Assembly (NCBI RefSeq): GCF_001613405.1
Contig: NZ_BDCH01000027.1
Location: 25,006 to 89,005, forward strand
Source: Nocardia crassostreae
GTDB taxonomy: Bacteria; Actinomycetota; Actinomycetes; Mycobacteriales; Mycobacteriaceae
Reading direction: 5' to 3'
Length of the DNA stretch: 64,000 nucleotides
Part shown: piece after piece, positions 55,127 to 64,000 of the stretch
Numbering within the stretch: the first letter of the stretch is position 1
Layout of the letters: each line of letters opens with the position of its first letter
The notes under the pieces: model-generated
What the model saw: only the letters and a program-made list of their open reading frames with translations
What the model was told of the DNA's origin: nothing
The model's database searches: none
Translations under genes and position numbers: made by a program

Positions 55127-58100
55127 CCACCGCCTGCCCGATGGCAGCATTCCCGTCCTGCTGTCCTCCGATACCGCGGCCGGGCTGCGCGGCGAGGCCG
55201 TCGCCATCCTGACCTACCTGGAAACCCACCCGGCCGTGACCCCGGATCGGGTGTCGGACATGCTCTTCCGCACCCGGATCGCCCGCCGCTACCGCGCCCT
55301 GATCATGATCGCCGAGCGTGGCGAGCCGGTCGCCGAGCGCGAGGAACTGCTGGACGCGCTGCGCGCCCTTGCCGCCGATCGGCCGCATCCGGCCGTGGTC
55401 TCCGGTGACGAGCCCGCCACCGCGCGCAAGATCGGCTTCGTCTTCCCCGGTCAGGGCAGTCAGCGCCCCGGTATGGGCAAGCTCTACTACGCGCTGTCCC
55501 CGGCCTACCGCGCCCGCGTCGACGAATGCTCGGCCATTCACACCGAGCGGTTCGGCCACGATCAGCCGCTGCACTATCTGCTCGGCAATGACGGCAAGTT
55601 CCAGGACGAGGTGTGGGAAGTCCAGCCCGCCTTGATGTTCCACATGTCCGGCCTGGCCGCCATGTGGCAGGCCACCGGTGTGCGCCCCGCCGCCACCATC
55701 GGCCACAGCCAGGGTGAACTCGCCGCCTGCGCCACCTCCGAGGTCATGTCGCTGCGCGACTCCGTCCTGGTGGTCACCCACCGCGCCCGCCTGGTCGAGC
55801 GCCTGTCCCCGCTCGGCTACTCCATGGCCGTGCTCGCCATGAGCCGCGAGGACTGCGAGGACCTGCTGGCCCGCCACTCCGGCTGGGCCGAACTCTCGGT
55901 GGTGAACTCCCCGAGCATCATGGCCATCTCCGGTGACCGCCAGACCATCAAGGACATGGTCGCCACCGCCACCGAACGCGGCCAGTTCGCCCGCGAGATC
56001 GGCGTCGCCTACCCCGCCCACACCTCCATCGTCGCCGAAGTCCGCGCCGACTTCGAAGGCTTCCTGGGCGGCGAAATGAGCAGCCCCACCTTCCACCCCA
56101 CCGAAATCCCCTCCTACGGAGCGGCTCTCGGCGAAGCCATCACCCCCGACCTGGCCCAGGAACAGTACTGGTACTGGAACCTCCGCAACCGCGTCCGCTT
56201 CGACCGCGCCGTAGTCTCCGCCGCCACCGCAGGCATAGACACCCTCATCGAGGTAGTCGAACACCCGGTCCTCCAACTGGCCCTCCAGGAAAACCTGAAC
56301 CTCGTCCCCCGAGACCCGGCCCGCGGCCCCCGCGACTTCCGCGTCCTGGGCACCTCCCTCCGCACCGCCGACACCCTCCGCGAATTCACCCGCAACCTGG
56401 CCACCATCGCCGTTGCGGACCTCGGCTACGACTGGAATGCCCTCCGCACCGAAACGTCGGTCTCCCTCCCTCCGCGCGACTTCCCGCACACGGTCATGAA
56501 CCCCAGAAAGCTCTGGGCCGCAGCCGGATACGCCGAGGACAAGATCCGCCCGGCCGCGCCGCCGATTCCGCCCCCCCAGCGTCTGGTGGAGAGCTGGGTC
56601 CAGTGGGACCGCCGCTCCCTGACCGCCTTGCGCACACTCGCCGTGGTAGACCCGACCGGCCGCTGCGCAGATATGGCCGCCGCTCTGATCAAAGCCGCCG
56701 ACCGATACGGTGCAACCGCCACGATCCTCGACTCCACCGACCTCACCGCATCCGTCGCCGTTGCCAACCCGGCCGCAAGCGTTTCCGGTGCAGCGGCCGA
56801 CCATTCCGGTCCGGCCGAGGGTGCTCCTGGTGCGGCTGCCGCCGGTTCCGCCGACTCGCGTCCGGGGGCGGCCGTTGCCACCCGATCGAGTGCCGCGCCG
56901 GGCAACGGTGGTGCTGGGCGTCACTCGGCTGCCGCATCCGGGATAGCTGCTGATTCTGGTTCGGCTGCCGCTGCTGGGTTGGCCTCCGCGGCTGGTTCGG
57001 CCGTTGCCGGGTCGGGTGCTGCCGCGCCGGGTTCGGACGCTGGCGGGGCGTACGACACGGTGGTGATTCTGCTGCCGCCGTTGCCGCAGACCGACGGCGC
57101 GGGTGCGGTGCCGGGGTTGGCCGGGTTCTTCGCTACGCAGGCGTGGCTGGAGGCTGTCCGGGGACTGCGGTCGGGTGGTGAGTGCTGGCTGGTGACCGTC
57201 GGGGGTGAGTCCGTGGTGGACTCCGATCCGCTGCCGCAGTTGTTCCATGCCGCGGTGAGTTCCGGATTCCGTTGTGTCGGTGTGGAGAACCCGGGTGTGC
57301 TGTTCCGGCACCTGGATCTGGCCGCCGATGCGGGGGCCGAGCAGGCCAGCCGGATTGTCGGGGCGCTGCACACCGCGGGCGAGCCGGATTTGGCGCTGCG
57401 CGGTGGCAAGGTGTTCGTGAAGCGGCTCGTCGAGGACGAGTCGGAGCCGGGCGCGGCGGCCGACCTCGATCATGTGGTGATCGTGGGCGGCACCGGGCAG
57501 CTCGGCCGGATCTTCGCTGAGCATTTCGCCCGCACGGGCGCTGGGCGGGTCACGTTGCTCAGCCGATCCGGCGAAGCGGGCGCTCCCGCCGGGGAACTCG
57601 CCCGCCTGCGATCCATCGGCGGGACCGAGATCGTCGCGGTCGCCTGCGATGTGAGCGACCCGGAGTCGGTGCGGCGATTCGCCGCTGAACAGGCGGATCG
57701 GCCCGCGAGTGTACTGATCCACGCGGCGGTCAACTATGTGGATGCCGGGATCGCCGAGATCACTCCGGAAATGGTCGCCACGGCGGCCGCCTCCAAGGTG
57801 GTCGGGCTGGAAGCCGTGCTGGCGGCGGTGCCGCGTACGCCGGATTGCCGAATCCTGTTGTGCTCCTCCATGGCCGCGACGCTCGGCGGTCGCGGGCAGA
57901 TCCTCTACGCGGTCACCAACCGCATGCTCGATATCGTGGCGCGACGTGCACGCGCCCAGGGCCTGGCGTGCACGTCGATCGAATGGGCGCTGTGGAGTGT
58001 CGCCGGTCCGCTCGATGCCGCGGGTTTCGCGCGGGTCTCGGGGACCGGTATGTACCCGATGAATCCGGCTGACGCTATCGCGGCGGGGCTCACCTGGCAG

Positions 58101-58565
58101 CCGACCGATGCGGTGGTCATCTCCGCCGATTGGCCATTGCTGCGCGCGAACGCCGAGGTGTTCGGGCAGGCGGCCGTGCTGGCGGCCGTGCCGGAGCGGC
58201 CGGAGCGGGTTGCGCCCTTGCGGGTCGAAACCTCTGCCGCGGCAGTCGAATCCGTGGTCGATGCGGCGCCCGTCGCTATGCCCGCGCCCGTCGCCGCGAG
58301 TATGCCCCCGGCGGTCGCGCCCGCCGCCGACCGCTCGCTCGCGGAGCAGGTGCTGGCCGAACTCGAGCGGGTCATGGGGGTCGGCGCCGGAGAGACCATC
58401 GACCGTTCCGTGCCGCTGGTGGCGCTGGGCCTGGACTCCTTGCAGGCCCTGGACTTCCGCAAGCGGGTCCGGTCCGCGCTCGATCGGGATCTGCCGGTCG
58501 CGGCGATTCTGGGCGGCGCGTCACTCGATGACGTCGTGCTGCTCATGGCTGAGAACACCAACTAG
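55119..58565 (+). CDS. nbtC: AT-KR-ACP polyketide synthase (NbtC/MbtD-like)
   Basis: 1148 residues. Acyltransferase about 105-400 with GHSQGELAA (Ser197); ketoreductase about 785-960 with VIVGGTGQLGRIF and the Tyr930-x3-Asn934 pair; carrier with GLDSL (Ser1107) at the end. No ketosynthase, which is supplied by the preceding gene. The start ATG 55119 has GGAGGA five bases upstream; the frame is open further left but overlaps nbtB. Between AT and KR (about 56760-57050) is an Ala/Gly/Ser/Pro-rich stretch with more AT-ending codons. Makes the beta-hydroxy acid portion of the siderophore. Confidence 0.9.
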   Translation: MCSHRLPDGSIPVLLSSDTAAGLRGEAVAILTYLETHPAVTPDRVSDMLFRTRIARRYRALIMIAERGEPVAEREELLDALRALAADRPHPAVVSGDEPATARKIGFVFPGQGSQRPGMGKLYYALSPAYRARVDECSAIHTERFGHDQPLHYLLGNDGKFQDEVWEVQPALMFHMSGLAAMWQATGVRPAATIGHSQGELAACATSEVMSLRDSVLVVTHRARLVERLSPLGYSMAVLAMSREDCEDLLARHSGWAELSVVNSPSIMAISGDRQTIKDMVATATERGQFAREIGVAYPAHTSIVAEVRADFEGFLGGEMSSPTFHPTEIPSYGAALGEAITPDLAQEQYWYWNLRNRVRFDRAVVSAATAGIDTLIEVVEHPVLQLALQENLNLVPRDPARGPRDFRVLGTSLRTADTLREFTRNLATIAVADLGYDWNALRTETSVSLPPRDFPHTVMNPRKLWAAAGYAEDKIRPAAPPIPPPQRLVESWVQWDRRSLTALRTLAVVDPTGRCADMAAALIKAADRYGATATILDSTDLTASVAVANPAASVSGAAADHSGPAEGAPGAAAAGSADSRPGAAVATRSSAAPGNGGAGRHSAAASGIAADSGSAAAAGLASAAGSAVAGSGAAAPGSDAGGAYDTVVILLPPLPQTDGAGAVPGLAGFFATQAWLEAVRGLRSGGECWLVTVGGESVVDSDPLPQLFHAAVSSGFRCVGVENPGVLFRHLDLAADAGAEQASRIVGALHTAGEPDLALRGGKVFVKRLVEDESEPGAAADLDHVVIVGGTGQLGRIFAEHFARTGAGRVTLLSRSGEAGAPAGELARLRSIGGTEIVAVACDVSDPESVRRFAAEQADRPASVLIHAAVNYVDAGIAEITPEMVATAAASKVVGLEAVLAAVPRTPDCRILLCSSMAATLGGRGQILYAVTNRMLDIVARRARAQGLACTSIEWALWSVAGPLDAAGFARVSGTGMYPMNPADAIAAGLTWQPTDAVVISADWPLLRANAEVFGQAAVLAAVPERPERVAPLRVETSAAAVESVVDAAPVAMPAPVAASMPPAVAPAADRSLAEQVLAELERVMGVGAGETIDRSVPLVALGLDSLQALDFRKRVRSALDRDLPVAAILGGASLDDVVLLMAENTN

Positions 58566-58583
58566 GCAAAGGGGCCAGATTCC

Positions 58584-61500
58584 ATGTCAGACACCGATGC
58601 CACCGTGCTCACCACGCCCGCCGCACCCGGGGCGTCTGCTGCATCCGTGACGCCTGCCGCACCTGTGACACCAGCCGTGCTCGGGACGCCCGCTGAGTCC
58701 GGTACTTCGGGCGGAGGGTCGGCCCTCGATCGCCGCAGGGAGCTGCTGCGCCGCCGCTTGGCCGAAAGCGGGCTCGCCAAGGAGACGGCCGCCGCGCCAA
58801 TGCGGCGCACCGCCGCGGGCGAGCGCCTGCCGCTGTCCGCGGGGCAGCGCCGGATGTGGTTTCTGCAGACGCGCGATCCGCAGGACACGACGCTGAACAT
58901 CTGCGTCGCGTACCGGCTCCGGGGCGCGCTGGACGAGGCGCGCCTGCGGAGCGCGGTCGGCGCGGTGTTCGCCAAGCACGACATTCTGCGCACCACCTAC
59001 GGGGTGGACGAGCAGGGCGACCCGTTCCAGGTGTTCTCTGATGACGTGACGGTGCCGTGGCAGTCGCACGATCTGACGGCGCTGCCCGAGCAGAGCCGCG
59101 GCGTCCGGGTGGAGGTGTTGGCGCGCCGCGAATTCGGGCGCTCCTTCGATTTGGCCACCGAGCTGCCATTGCGAATCACGCTGGTGCGCACCGGCACCGA
59201 GGATTTCACGCTGCTGCTGGCGGCACACCACATCTGCTGGGACGACGACGCCTGGGGCGTGTTCTTCGCCGATCTGAACGCCGCCTACAACGGCACGGGC
59301 GAAATCCCGTCCGCCCCCGCACAGTTCGCGGACCTCGAGGTGCTCGACGCGCCCGAGGACGACCCGGCCGATATCGAATTCTGGCGCACCGCGTTGCGCC
59401 CGCTGCTCGAGGCGCTGGAGCTACCGGGCGCGGCCGCCGCCGTCCCGTCCAAGTCCGCCGCTCGCCGCACCCTGGCGCTGCCGCAGGATCTGCTGGACCG
59501 GGTCGACGCCTTCGCCTGCGAGCACGCCGCCACCCCGTTCATGGTGCTGCTGGCCGGTTACGCCGCCCTCATCGAGCGCTACACCGCCGCGGACGATTTC
59601 CTCATCTCCATCCCGGTCACCAACCGCCGCTCGGCCGCCGCCGAACAGCTCGTCGGCTACTTCGGCAACACCCTGCTGCTGCGCAACACCGTGCGCGCCG
59701 GTGAAACCTTCGCCGGTCTGGTCGAATCCACCAAGCAGACCTGCCTCGACGCCTTCGCCCACCAGGCCGTCGGCATCGATCGCGTGGTGCGCGAGGTGAA
59801 TCCGGAGCGCGTCGCGGGCCGCGACGGTATGGATCAGCTGGTGCGCCTGGGCTTCAGCGTGCGCAAGAGCGCCGACGGCTTCGCCCTGCGCGGCATCACC
59901 TCCGCCCAGCTCGACGAGCTCGGCGCACCCACCGCGCAGGTGCCCCTCGCGCTGGCCGTGGTCACCGAGAGCGCGCACGGCGCGGTGCTCGAAGCCGAAT
60001 ACCAGGTCGACGTGCTGGGCGAGGCGCTGGTGCAGCGCATGCTCGAGCACTACGCGCAGCTGCTCGACAGCGCACTCACCATGCCCGACAAGCGCATCGG
60101 CGATCTCGACATGCTGGGCGCGCAGGACCGCGCCGCCATTCTCGAACTCTCGCGCGGCGCGGACGTCCCGGCCGAGCCGACCACCATGGTCGCGCTGTTC
60201 GAGGCGAGCGTGGCGGCCGCGCCGGAGGCCCTCGCCCTGGTCTCCGACCATGCCCGCCTGACCTACGCCGAGCTGAACCAGCGCGCGAACCGTTTGGCGC
60301 ACTGGTTGATTCGCGAGGGCATCGGCGCGGAGGACATTGTCGGCCTGCGCATGAGCACCTCGGTGGAGTTCATTGTCGCGGTCTACGGCGTGCTCAAGGC
60401 GGGCGCGGCCTACCTGCCCATCGATCCGGCCTACCCGGACGACCGCATCGACTACCTGGTCGCGGACGCCCGCCCCGCCCTGGTCATGGGCCGCGTGGAA
60501 CTGGACGCCGCGGAATCGGCCGCCGCCGAACTGCCGCAGGCGAATCCGGCCGATGCCGACCGCGTGCGCCCGCTGCGCCCGGAGAATCTGGCCTACGTCA
60601 TCTACACCTCCGGCTCCACCGGTAAGCCCAAGGGCGTCCCGGTCGCGCACGCCGCCATTGCCGATCATGTCGTGAGCTTCACCGCCGAATGGGGGATGAC
60701 CTCCCAGGACCGGCTGCTGCAATCGTCCTCGGTGAGCTTCGACGCCTCGCTGCTGGACATCTTCGTCACCCTCGCGCTGGGCGCACGGCTCGTCGTGCCC
60801 AAGCCCGACGCCTTCCGGGATATTCGCTATGTCGCGGATCTGATCACCCGCCAGGGCGTCACCGTGCTGCACATGGTGCCGTCCATGCTGAGCACCTTCC
60901 TGCTGCTGCCCGAGGTCAGCGAATGGCGGGCGCTGCGTCACGTCCCGGTCGGCGGTGAGGCGCTGCCCGGTGAGGTAGCCGACAAGTTCGCGGGCGTCTT
61001 CGATGCCGAACTGCGCAATCACTACGGGCCCACCGAGGCGGTCGTCTGCGCGACCCATATGCCGGTCGAGGGACCGCAGGGCACCGGCATCGTGCCCATC
61101 GGCGTGCCGAATCGGAACGTGCACGCCTATGTGCTCGACGAGGCGCTGCAACTGGTGCCCGCGGGCGTGGTGGGCGAGCTCTACCTGGGCGGCGATCAGC
61201 TGGCCCGCAGCTATCTGGGCCGCGCCGAGCTGACCGCGCAGCGCTTCGTGGCCGACCCGTTCACGCCGGGGCAGCGGCTGTACCGCTCCGGGGATCTGGT
61301 GCGCCGCAACGAGTTCGGCGAACTGGACTTCGTGGGCCGCGCCGACGAGCAGGTCAAGGTGCGCGGTTTCCGCATCGAGCTCGGCGAGGTCGAATCCGCG
61401 CTGGGCGCGCATCCGGCGGTCGGGCACTGCGTGGTGATCGTGGCCGAGGATCCGGCCGTCGGGCCCACCCTCGCGGCCTACCTGGTGCCCGCCGCCGGGC

Positions 61501-63758
61501 AGTCGGTGGAGGTGGAGCAGGTGCGCAAGCATGCCGCCGCGGTGCTCCCGGAATACATGGTGCCCAGCGCTTTCGCCGTTATCGACGAGATTCCGCTGAC
61601 CGTCAACGGCAAGCTGGACAAGCGCGCGCTGCCCGCGCCGCAGTCCGCGGTGGCGCGCACCCATCGCAAGCCCGCCACCGCCACCGAGCGCCGCATGTGC
61701 GGTATCTACCGGCAGCTGTTCGGACTGGAAGTCGTTGGGGCGGACGACTCCTTCTTCGAGCTGGGCGGGCATTCGCTGCTCGCCGCCCGCCTGGTCGCCC
61801 AGATTCGCGCCGAATTCGGTGTGGAACTGGATGTTCGGATCATCTTCGACACTCCGACCGCCGCCGGGCTGGCCGCCGTACTGGTGGAGCAGTTCCGCAA
61901 CGAATTCGGCATCGACCTGGACTCCATGGACGATTCCGACGAGCCCGAAACCGAAACCGTAGCGGTGCAGCCGGAATCCGGATCCGCACGACCGGCGCTC
62001 GGGAATCGTGAACGGCTGGAACAGCTTCCGCTGTCGTACTCGCAGTTGGCCATGTGGTTCCAGTACAAGATGGAAGGCTCCAGCGCCGTCGGCAACCTGC
62101 CGTTTGCGGTGCGCCTGGACGGTGCGCTCGATATCGCGGCCCTGCGCGCGGCGCTCGGCGATGTCGTCGCCCGGCACGAGTCGCTGCGCACCGGTTTCGC
62201 CGAGCGCGACGGCATTCCGTACCAGGTGGTGCAGCCGACACTCGAGGTGCCGCTGACCATTACCGAGATCGCCGCGGATCGCCTGGATGCCGAACTCGCC
62301 GAGATCGGCGGCTACCGCTTCACCGTCGAATCCGAACCGCTGCTGCGCCCGACGCTGCTGGTCCTCGGCCCGCGCACACATGTGCTGTCGCTGCTCGTGC
62401 ACCACATTGTCGCTGACCACGCCTCGCTGGGCATTCTGCTCGGCGACCTGGTGACCGCCTACCGGGCCCGCGTGGAAACCGGCCGGGCCCCGGCGTGGAC
62501 GCCCCTGGACATCCAGTTCCCCGATTACGCGCTGTGGCAGCGCGCGGCCTTCGAGCCTGGCGCCGACGGCGCGCCCAGCCCGTACGGCCGGGCGCAACTC
62601 GAGCACTGGCGCACCGCGCTGGCCGGGCTGCCGGACCAGATCGATGTGGCGCAGGACCGCCCGCGCCCGCCGGTGCTGGGCAAACGCGGGGAGGTGGCGA
62701 CCTTCTCGGTGCCCGCCGCGCATCGCCTCGGCATGACCGCGCTCGCGGAGCAGTGCGGCGCAACGGAATTCATGGTCTACGAGGCCGCCGTCGCCACCCT
62801 GCTGCACAAGCTGGGCGGCGGCGCGGATATCGCGCTCGGCACCCCGGTCGCCTGCCGCGTGGACGAGGCCGTCACCCCGCTGGTCGGTCTCTTCGCGAAT
62901 ATGGCGGTGCTGCGCAATGACCTGTCCGGCACGCCGTCGCTGCGCGACACCGTGCTGCGGGCCCGCGAGAGCGTGCTGAATGCCCATGCGCACCAGGAAC
63001 TTCCGATCGAACGCCTGGTGGAGGCGCTCAACCCGCCGCGTTCGCGCTCGCGTAATCCGCTGTTCCAGTCCATGCTGCACTTCCGCGGCGCGGACTGGGC
63101 CCCGGCCGCGGTCGCCCTGGCGGGGAACGCCACCGCGACCGTGCTGCCGGTCGACTTCGATGTCTCGTTCCTCGATCTGAACCTGAGCATCAATGTCAAT
63201 ACTGATGGCGGACTGGATATCCGGGTGGTCGCCAATGCCGATCTCTACGACGCGGTGACCGTCCGCAATATCGCCGATGCGCTCGCGGCCACGCTCTACG
63301 GCTACGCCACCGCACCCGAGCGCGCGGTCGCCGATCTGGAGGTGCTGCCCGAGGCGGTCCTGGAACGGCTGTTGGCCCGGCCGGTCGCGGTCGCCGCCGC
63401 GCACTCCACCGCCGCGACGGCGGGCGACACCGGAACCGTGGCCGCGCTCATCGAGATCCTCGAGGAACTGCTGGAGATCACCGATGTCGAGGCCGAGGAC
63501 AACTTCTTCGCCCTCGGCGGCGACAGCGTCATCTCCATCCAGTGGTCGGCCCGCGCCAATGCGCTCGGCCTGCCGCTGACCCCGCAACTGGTCTTCGAAA
63601 CCATGACCATCACCGAACTTGCCGCCGCCGTCGATGCGGCCGAACCGACAGCGCCGCAGCCGGATTCGGTGCCGCAGGAGGAGTCCGCCCCCATGAGCGC
63701 CTCCGGCCTCGACGCCGACGCCCTGGCCGCCCTCACCGCCTCGTGGGGCCAGTCGTGA
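58584..63758 (+). CDS. nbtD: Siderophore NRPS, C-A-T-C-T (NbtD/MbtE-like)
   Basis: 1724 residues. N-terminal Ala/Pro/Thr-rich segment (about 1-45); condensation with HHICWDD (His215); adenylation with YTSGSTGKPKG and VSFDASLLDIF; carrier ELGGHSL (Ser1064); second condensation LPLSYSQLAMWF with HHIVADHAS (His1273-1274); second carrier ALGGDSV (Ser1648) with no adenylation domain between, so it must be loaded by another protein. MbtE, the expected counterpart, has a similar length. Hand-read pocket residues (D, A, L, H, P, G, H, V, C) do not let me name the substrate; N6-hydroxylysine or a hydroxy-amino acid is expected from the pathway. Stop overlaps the next NRPS (GTGA). Confidence 0.87.
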   Translation: MSDTDATVLTTPAAPGASAASVTPAAPVTPAVLGTPAESGTSGGGSALDRRRELLRRRLAESGLAKETAAAPMRRTAAGERLPLSAGQRRMWFLQTRDPQDTTLNICVAYRLRGALDEARLRSAVGAVFAKHDILRTTYGVDEQGDPFQVFSDDVTVPWQSHDLTALPEQSRGVRVEVLARREFGRSFDLATELPLRITLVRTGTEDFTLLLAAHHICWDDDAWGVFFADLNAAYNGTGEIPSAPAQFADLEVLDAPEDDPADIEFWRTALRPLLEALELPGAAAAVPSKSAARRTLALPQDLLDRVDAFACEHAATPFMVLLAGYAALIERYTAADDFLISIPVTNRRSAAAEQLVGYFGNTLLLRNTVRAGETFAGLVESTKQTCLDAFAHQAVGIDRVVREVNPERVAGRDGMDQLVRLGFSVRKSADGFALRGITSAQLDELGAPTAQVPLALAVVTESAHGAVLEAEYQVDVLGEALVQRMLEHYAQLLDSALTMPDKRIGDLDMLGAQDRAAILELSRGADVPAEPTTMVALFEASVAAAPEALALVSDHARLTYAELNQRANRLAHWLIREGIGAEDIVGLRMSTSVEFIVAVYGVLKAGAAYLPIDPAYPDDRIDYLVADARPALVMGRVELDAAESAAAELPQANPADADRVRPLRPENLAYVIYTSGSTGKPKGVPVAHAAIADHVVSFTAEWGMTSQDRLLQSSSVSFDASLLDIFVTLALGARLVVPKPDAFRDIRYVADLITRQGVTVLHMVPSMLSTFLLLPEVSEWRALRHVPVGGEALPGEVADKFAGVFDAELRNHYGPTEAVVCATHMPVEGPQGTGIVPIGVPNRNVHAYVLDEALQLVPAGVVGELYLGGDQLARSYLGRAELTAQRFVADPFTPGQRLYRSGDLVRRNEFGELDFVGRADEQVKVRGFRIELGEVESALGAHPAVGHCVVIVAEDPAVGPTLAAYLVPAAGQSVEVEQVRKHAAAVLPEYMVPSAFAVIDEIPLTVNGKLDKRALPAPQSAVARTHRKPATATERRMCGIYRQLFGLEVVGADDSFFELGGHSLLAARLVAQIRAEFGVELDVRIIFDTPTAAGLAAVLVEQFRNEFGIDLDSMDDSDEPETETVAVQPESGSARPALGNRERLEQLPLSYSQLAMWFQYKMEGSSAVGNLPFAVRLDGALDIAALRAALGDVVARHESLRTGFAERDGIPYQVVQPTLEVPLTITEIAADRLDAELAEIGGYRFTVESEPLLRPTLLVLGPRTHVLSLLVHHIVADHASLGILLGDLVTAYRARVETGRAPAWTPLDIQFPDYALWQRAAFEPGADGAPSPYGRAQLEHWRTALAGLPDQIDVAQDRPRPPVLGKRGEVATFSVPAAHRLGMTALAEQCGATEFMVYEAAVATLLHKLGGGADIALGTPVACRVDEAVTPLVGLFANMAVLRNDLSGTPSLRDTVLRARESVLNAHAHQELPIERLVEALNPPRSRSRNPLFQSMLHFRGADWAPAAVALAGNATATVLPVDFDVSFLDLNLSINVNTDGGLDIRVVANADLYDAVTVRNIADALAATLYGYATAPERAVADLEVLPEAVLERLLARPVAVAAAHSTAATAGDTGTVAALIEILEELLEITDVEAEDNFFALGGDSVISIQWSARANALGLPLTPQLVFETMTITELAAAVDAAEPTAPQPDSVPQEESAPMSASGLDADALAALTASWGQS

Positions 63759-64000
63759 CCGCCGCGACGCCGCCGCGGATCGAGGACGTCCTCGCGCTGA
63801 GCCCGCTCCAGGAGGGACTGTTCTCCCTGTCGCGGCTCACCGGGGACGGCATCGACCTGTACACCATGCAGTTCGTCGTCGATATCGACGGACCCCTCGA
63901 TGCCGACCTGCTGCGCCGCAGCGGACAGGCCATGCTGAATCGGCATCCGAACCTCAAGGCCGCGTTCTGGGACCGCGATGTCCCGCGCCCGGTGCAGATC
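63755..64000 (+). CDS. Siderophore NRPS, 5' end only (NbtE/MbtF-like)
   Basis: Begins at GTG 63755, overlapping the preceding stop. The visible 82 residues (VTAATPPRIEDVLALSPLQ, then EGLFSLSRLTG and LNRHPNLKAAF) are the first half of a condensation domain, recognised from LSPLQEGLF. The gene runs past the window edge. It would continue the siderophore line. Confidence 0.85.
   Translation, partial: MTAATPPRIEDVLALSPLQEGLFSLSRLTGDGIDLYTMQFVVDIDGPLDADLLRRSGQAMLNRHPNLKAAFWDRDVPRPVQI

Noticed and set aside
54897..63587. Long minus-strand frames opposite the PKS and siderophore NRPS
   Set aside because: Shadow frames in GC-rich DNA; the plus strand carries complete catalytic motifs.
47237..64000. 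Salicylate synthase and salicyl-AMP ligase (nbtS/nbtT-like) in the siderophore block
   Set aside because: No isochorismate-type or stand-alone aryl adenylation gene is present; they must lie elsewhere or beyond the right edge.

Overview
The window reads as chromosome of a mycolic-acid actinomycete, most likely Nocardia or a close relative. It is GC-rich, and it carries an antigen-85-type mycolyltransferase, ESX (type VII secretion) style genes, an MMPL transporter, several IdeR/DtxR-type iron boxes and a mycobactin/nocobactin-type siderophore locus whose order matches nbtA-B-C-D with nbtG and nbtH beside it. Genus and product are inferred from gene families; no database search was possible.

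Layout. 1-13.5 kb: the 3' part of a giant NRPS (A-T, three C-A-T modules, thioesterase, then an unusual degenerate epimerization/condensation-like domain). 13.6-22.5 kb: mycolyltransferase, then a stretch with several damaged or active-site-less genes: an NmrA-like oxidoreductase broken at a C7 tract, an NRAMP manganese transporter with an in-frame stop near its probable leaderless start, a tandem TetR regulator broken at an AT repeat, a lipoprotein with a deaminase-like tail, and an aldehyde dehydrogenase homologue without the catalytic Cys. An intact crotonase-family gene lies among them. 22.8-26.6 kb: a Drr-type ABC exporter operon and an SDR protein. 26.6-31.3 kb: an orphan lycopene cyclase-like gene and, divergently, five tightly coupled genes that look like a type VII secretion-linked effector module (YbaB-like, EspC-like, DUF1023 alpha/beta hydrolase, lipoprotein, membrane protein). 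31.3-32.3 kb: a DUF4442 hotdog protein and a ribbon-helix-helix/MazF-like toxin-antitoxin pair. 32.4-38.2 kb: promoter, long leader and the complete S10 ribosomal operon rpsJ-rplC-rplD-rplW-rplB-rpsS-rplV-rpsC-rplP-rpmC-rpsQ, ended by a strong hairpin. 38.2-47.1 kb: small oxidoreductases, a divergent DUF5997/LysR pair, an EXLDI-MMPL operon behind an operator-like palindrome, a sulfotransferase, a small secreted protein, a deletion scar joining remnants of two genes, an HPP membrane protein and an alpha/beta hydrolase lipoprotein. 47.2-64 kb: the iron-uptake block, with an IrtAB-like ABC pair, the lysine N6-hydroxylase (NbtG/MbtG type), the N-acyltransferase (NbtH/MbtK type), and an operon of thioesterase, ketosynthase, AT-KR-ACP PKS and NRPSs running off the right edge. 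Three iron boxes (near 47.19, 50.82 and 52.94 kb) sit in the control regions.

How it works together. The right-hand block would make the peptide-polyketide backbone of a nocobactin/mycobactin-like siderophore, hydroxylate and acylate its lysines, and import the ferric form, all under iron repression. Salicylate synthase and salicyl-AMP ligase genes are not in the window. The most intriguing unexplained elements are the five-gene type VII-like module, the lipoprotein with a deaminase-like C-terminus, the post-thioesterase domain of the first NRPS, and two simple-repeat frameshifts that could be switches or errors.
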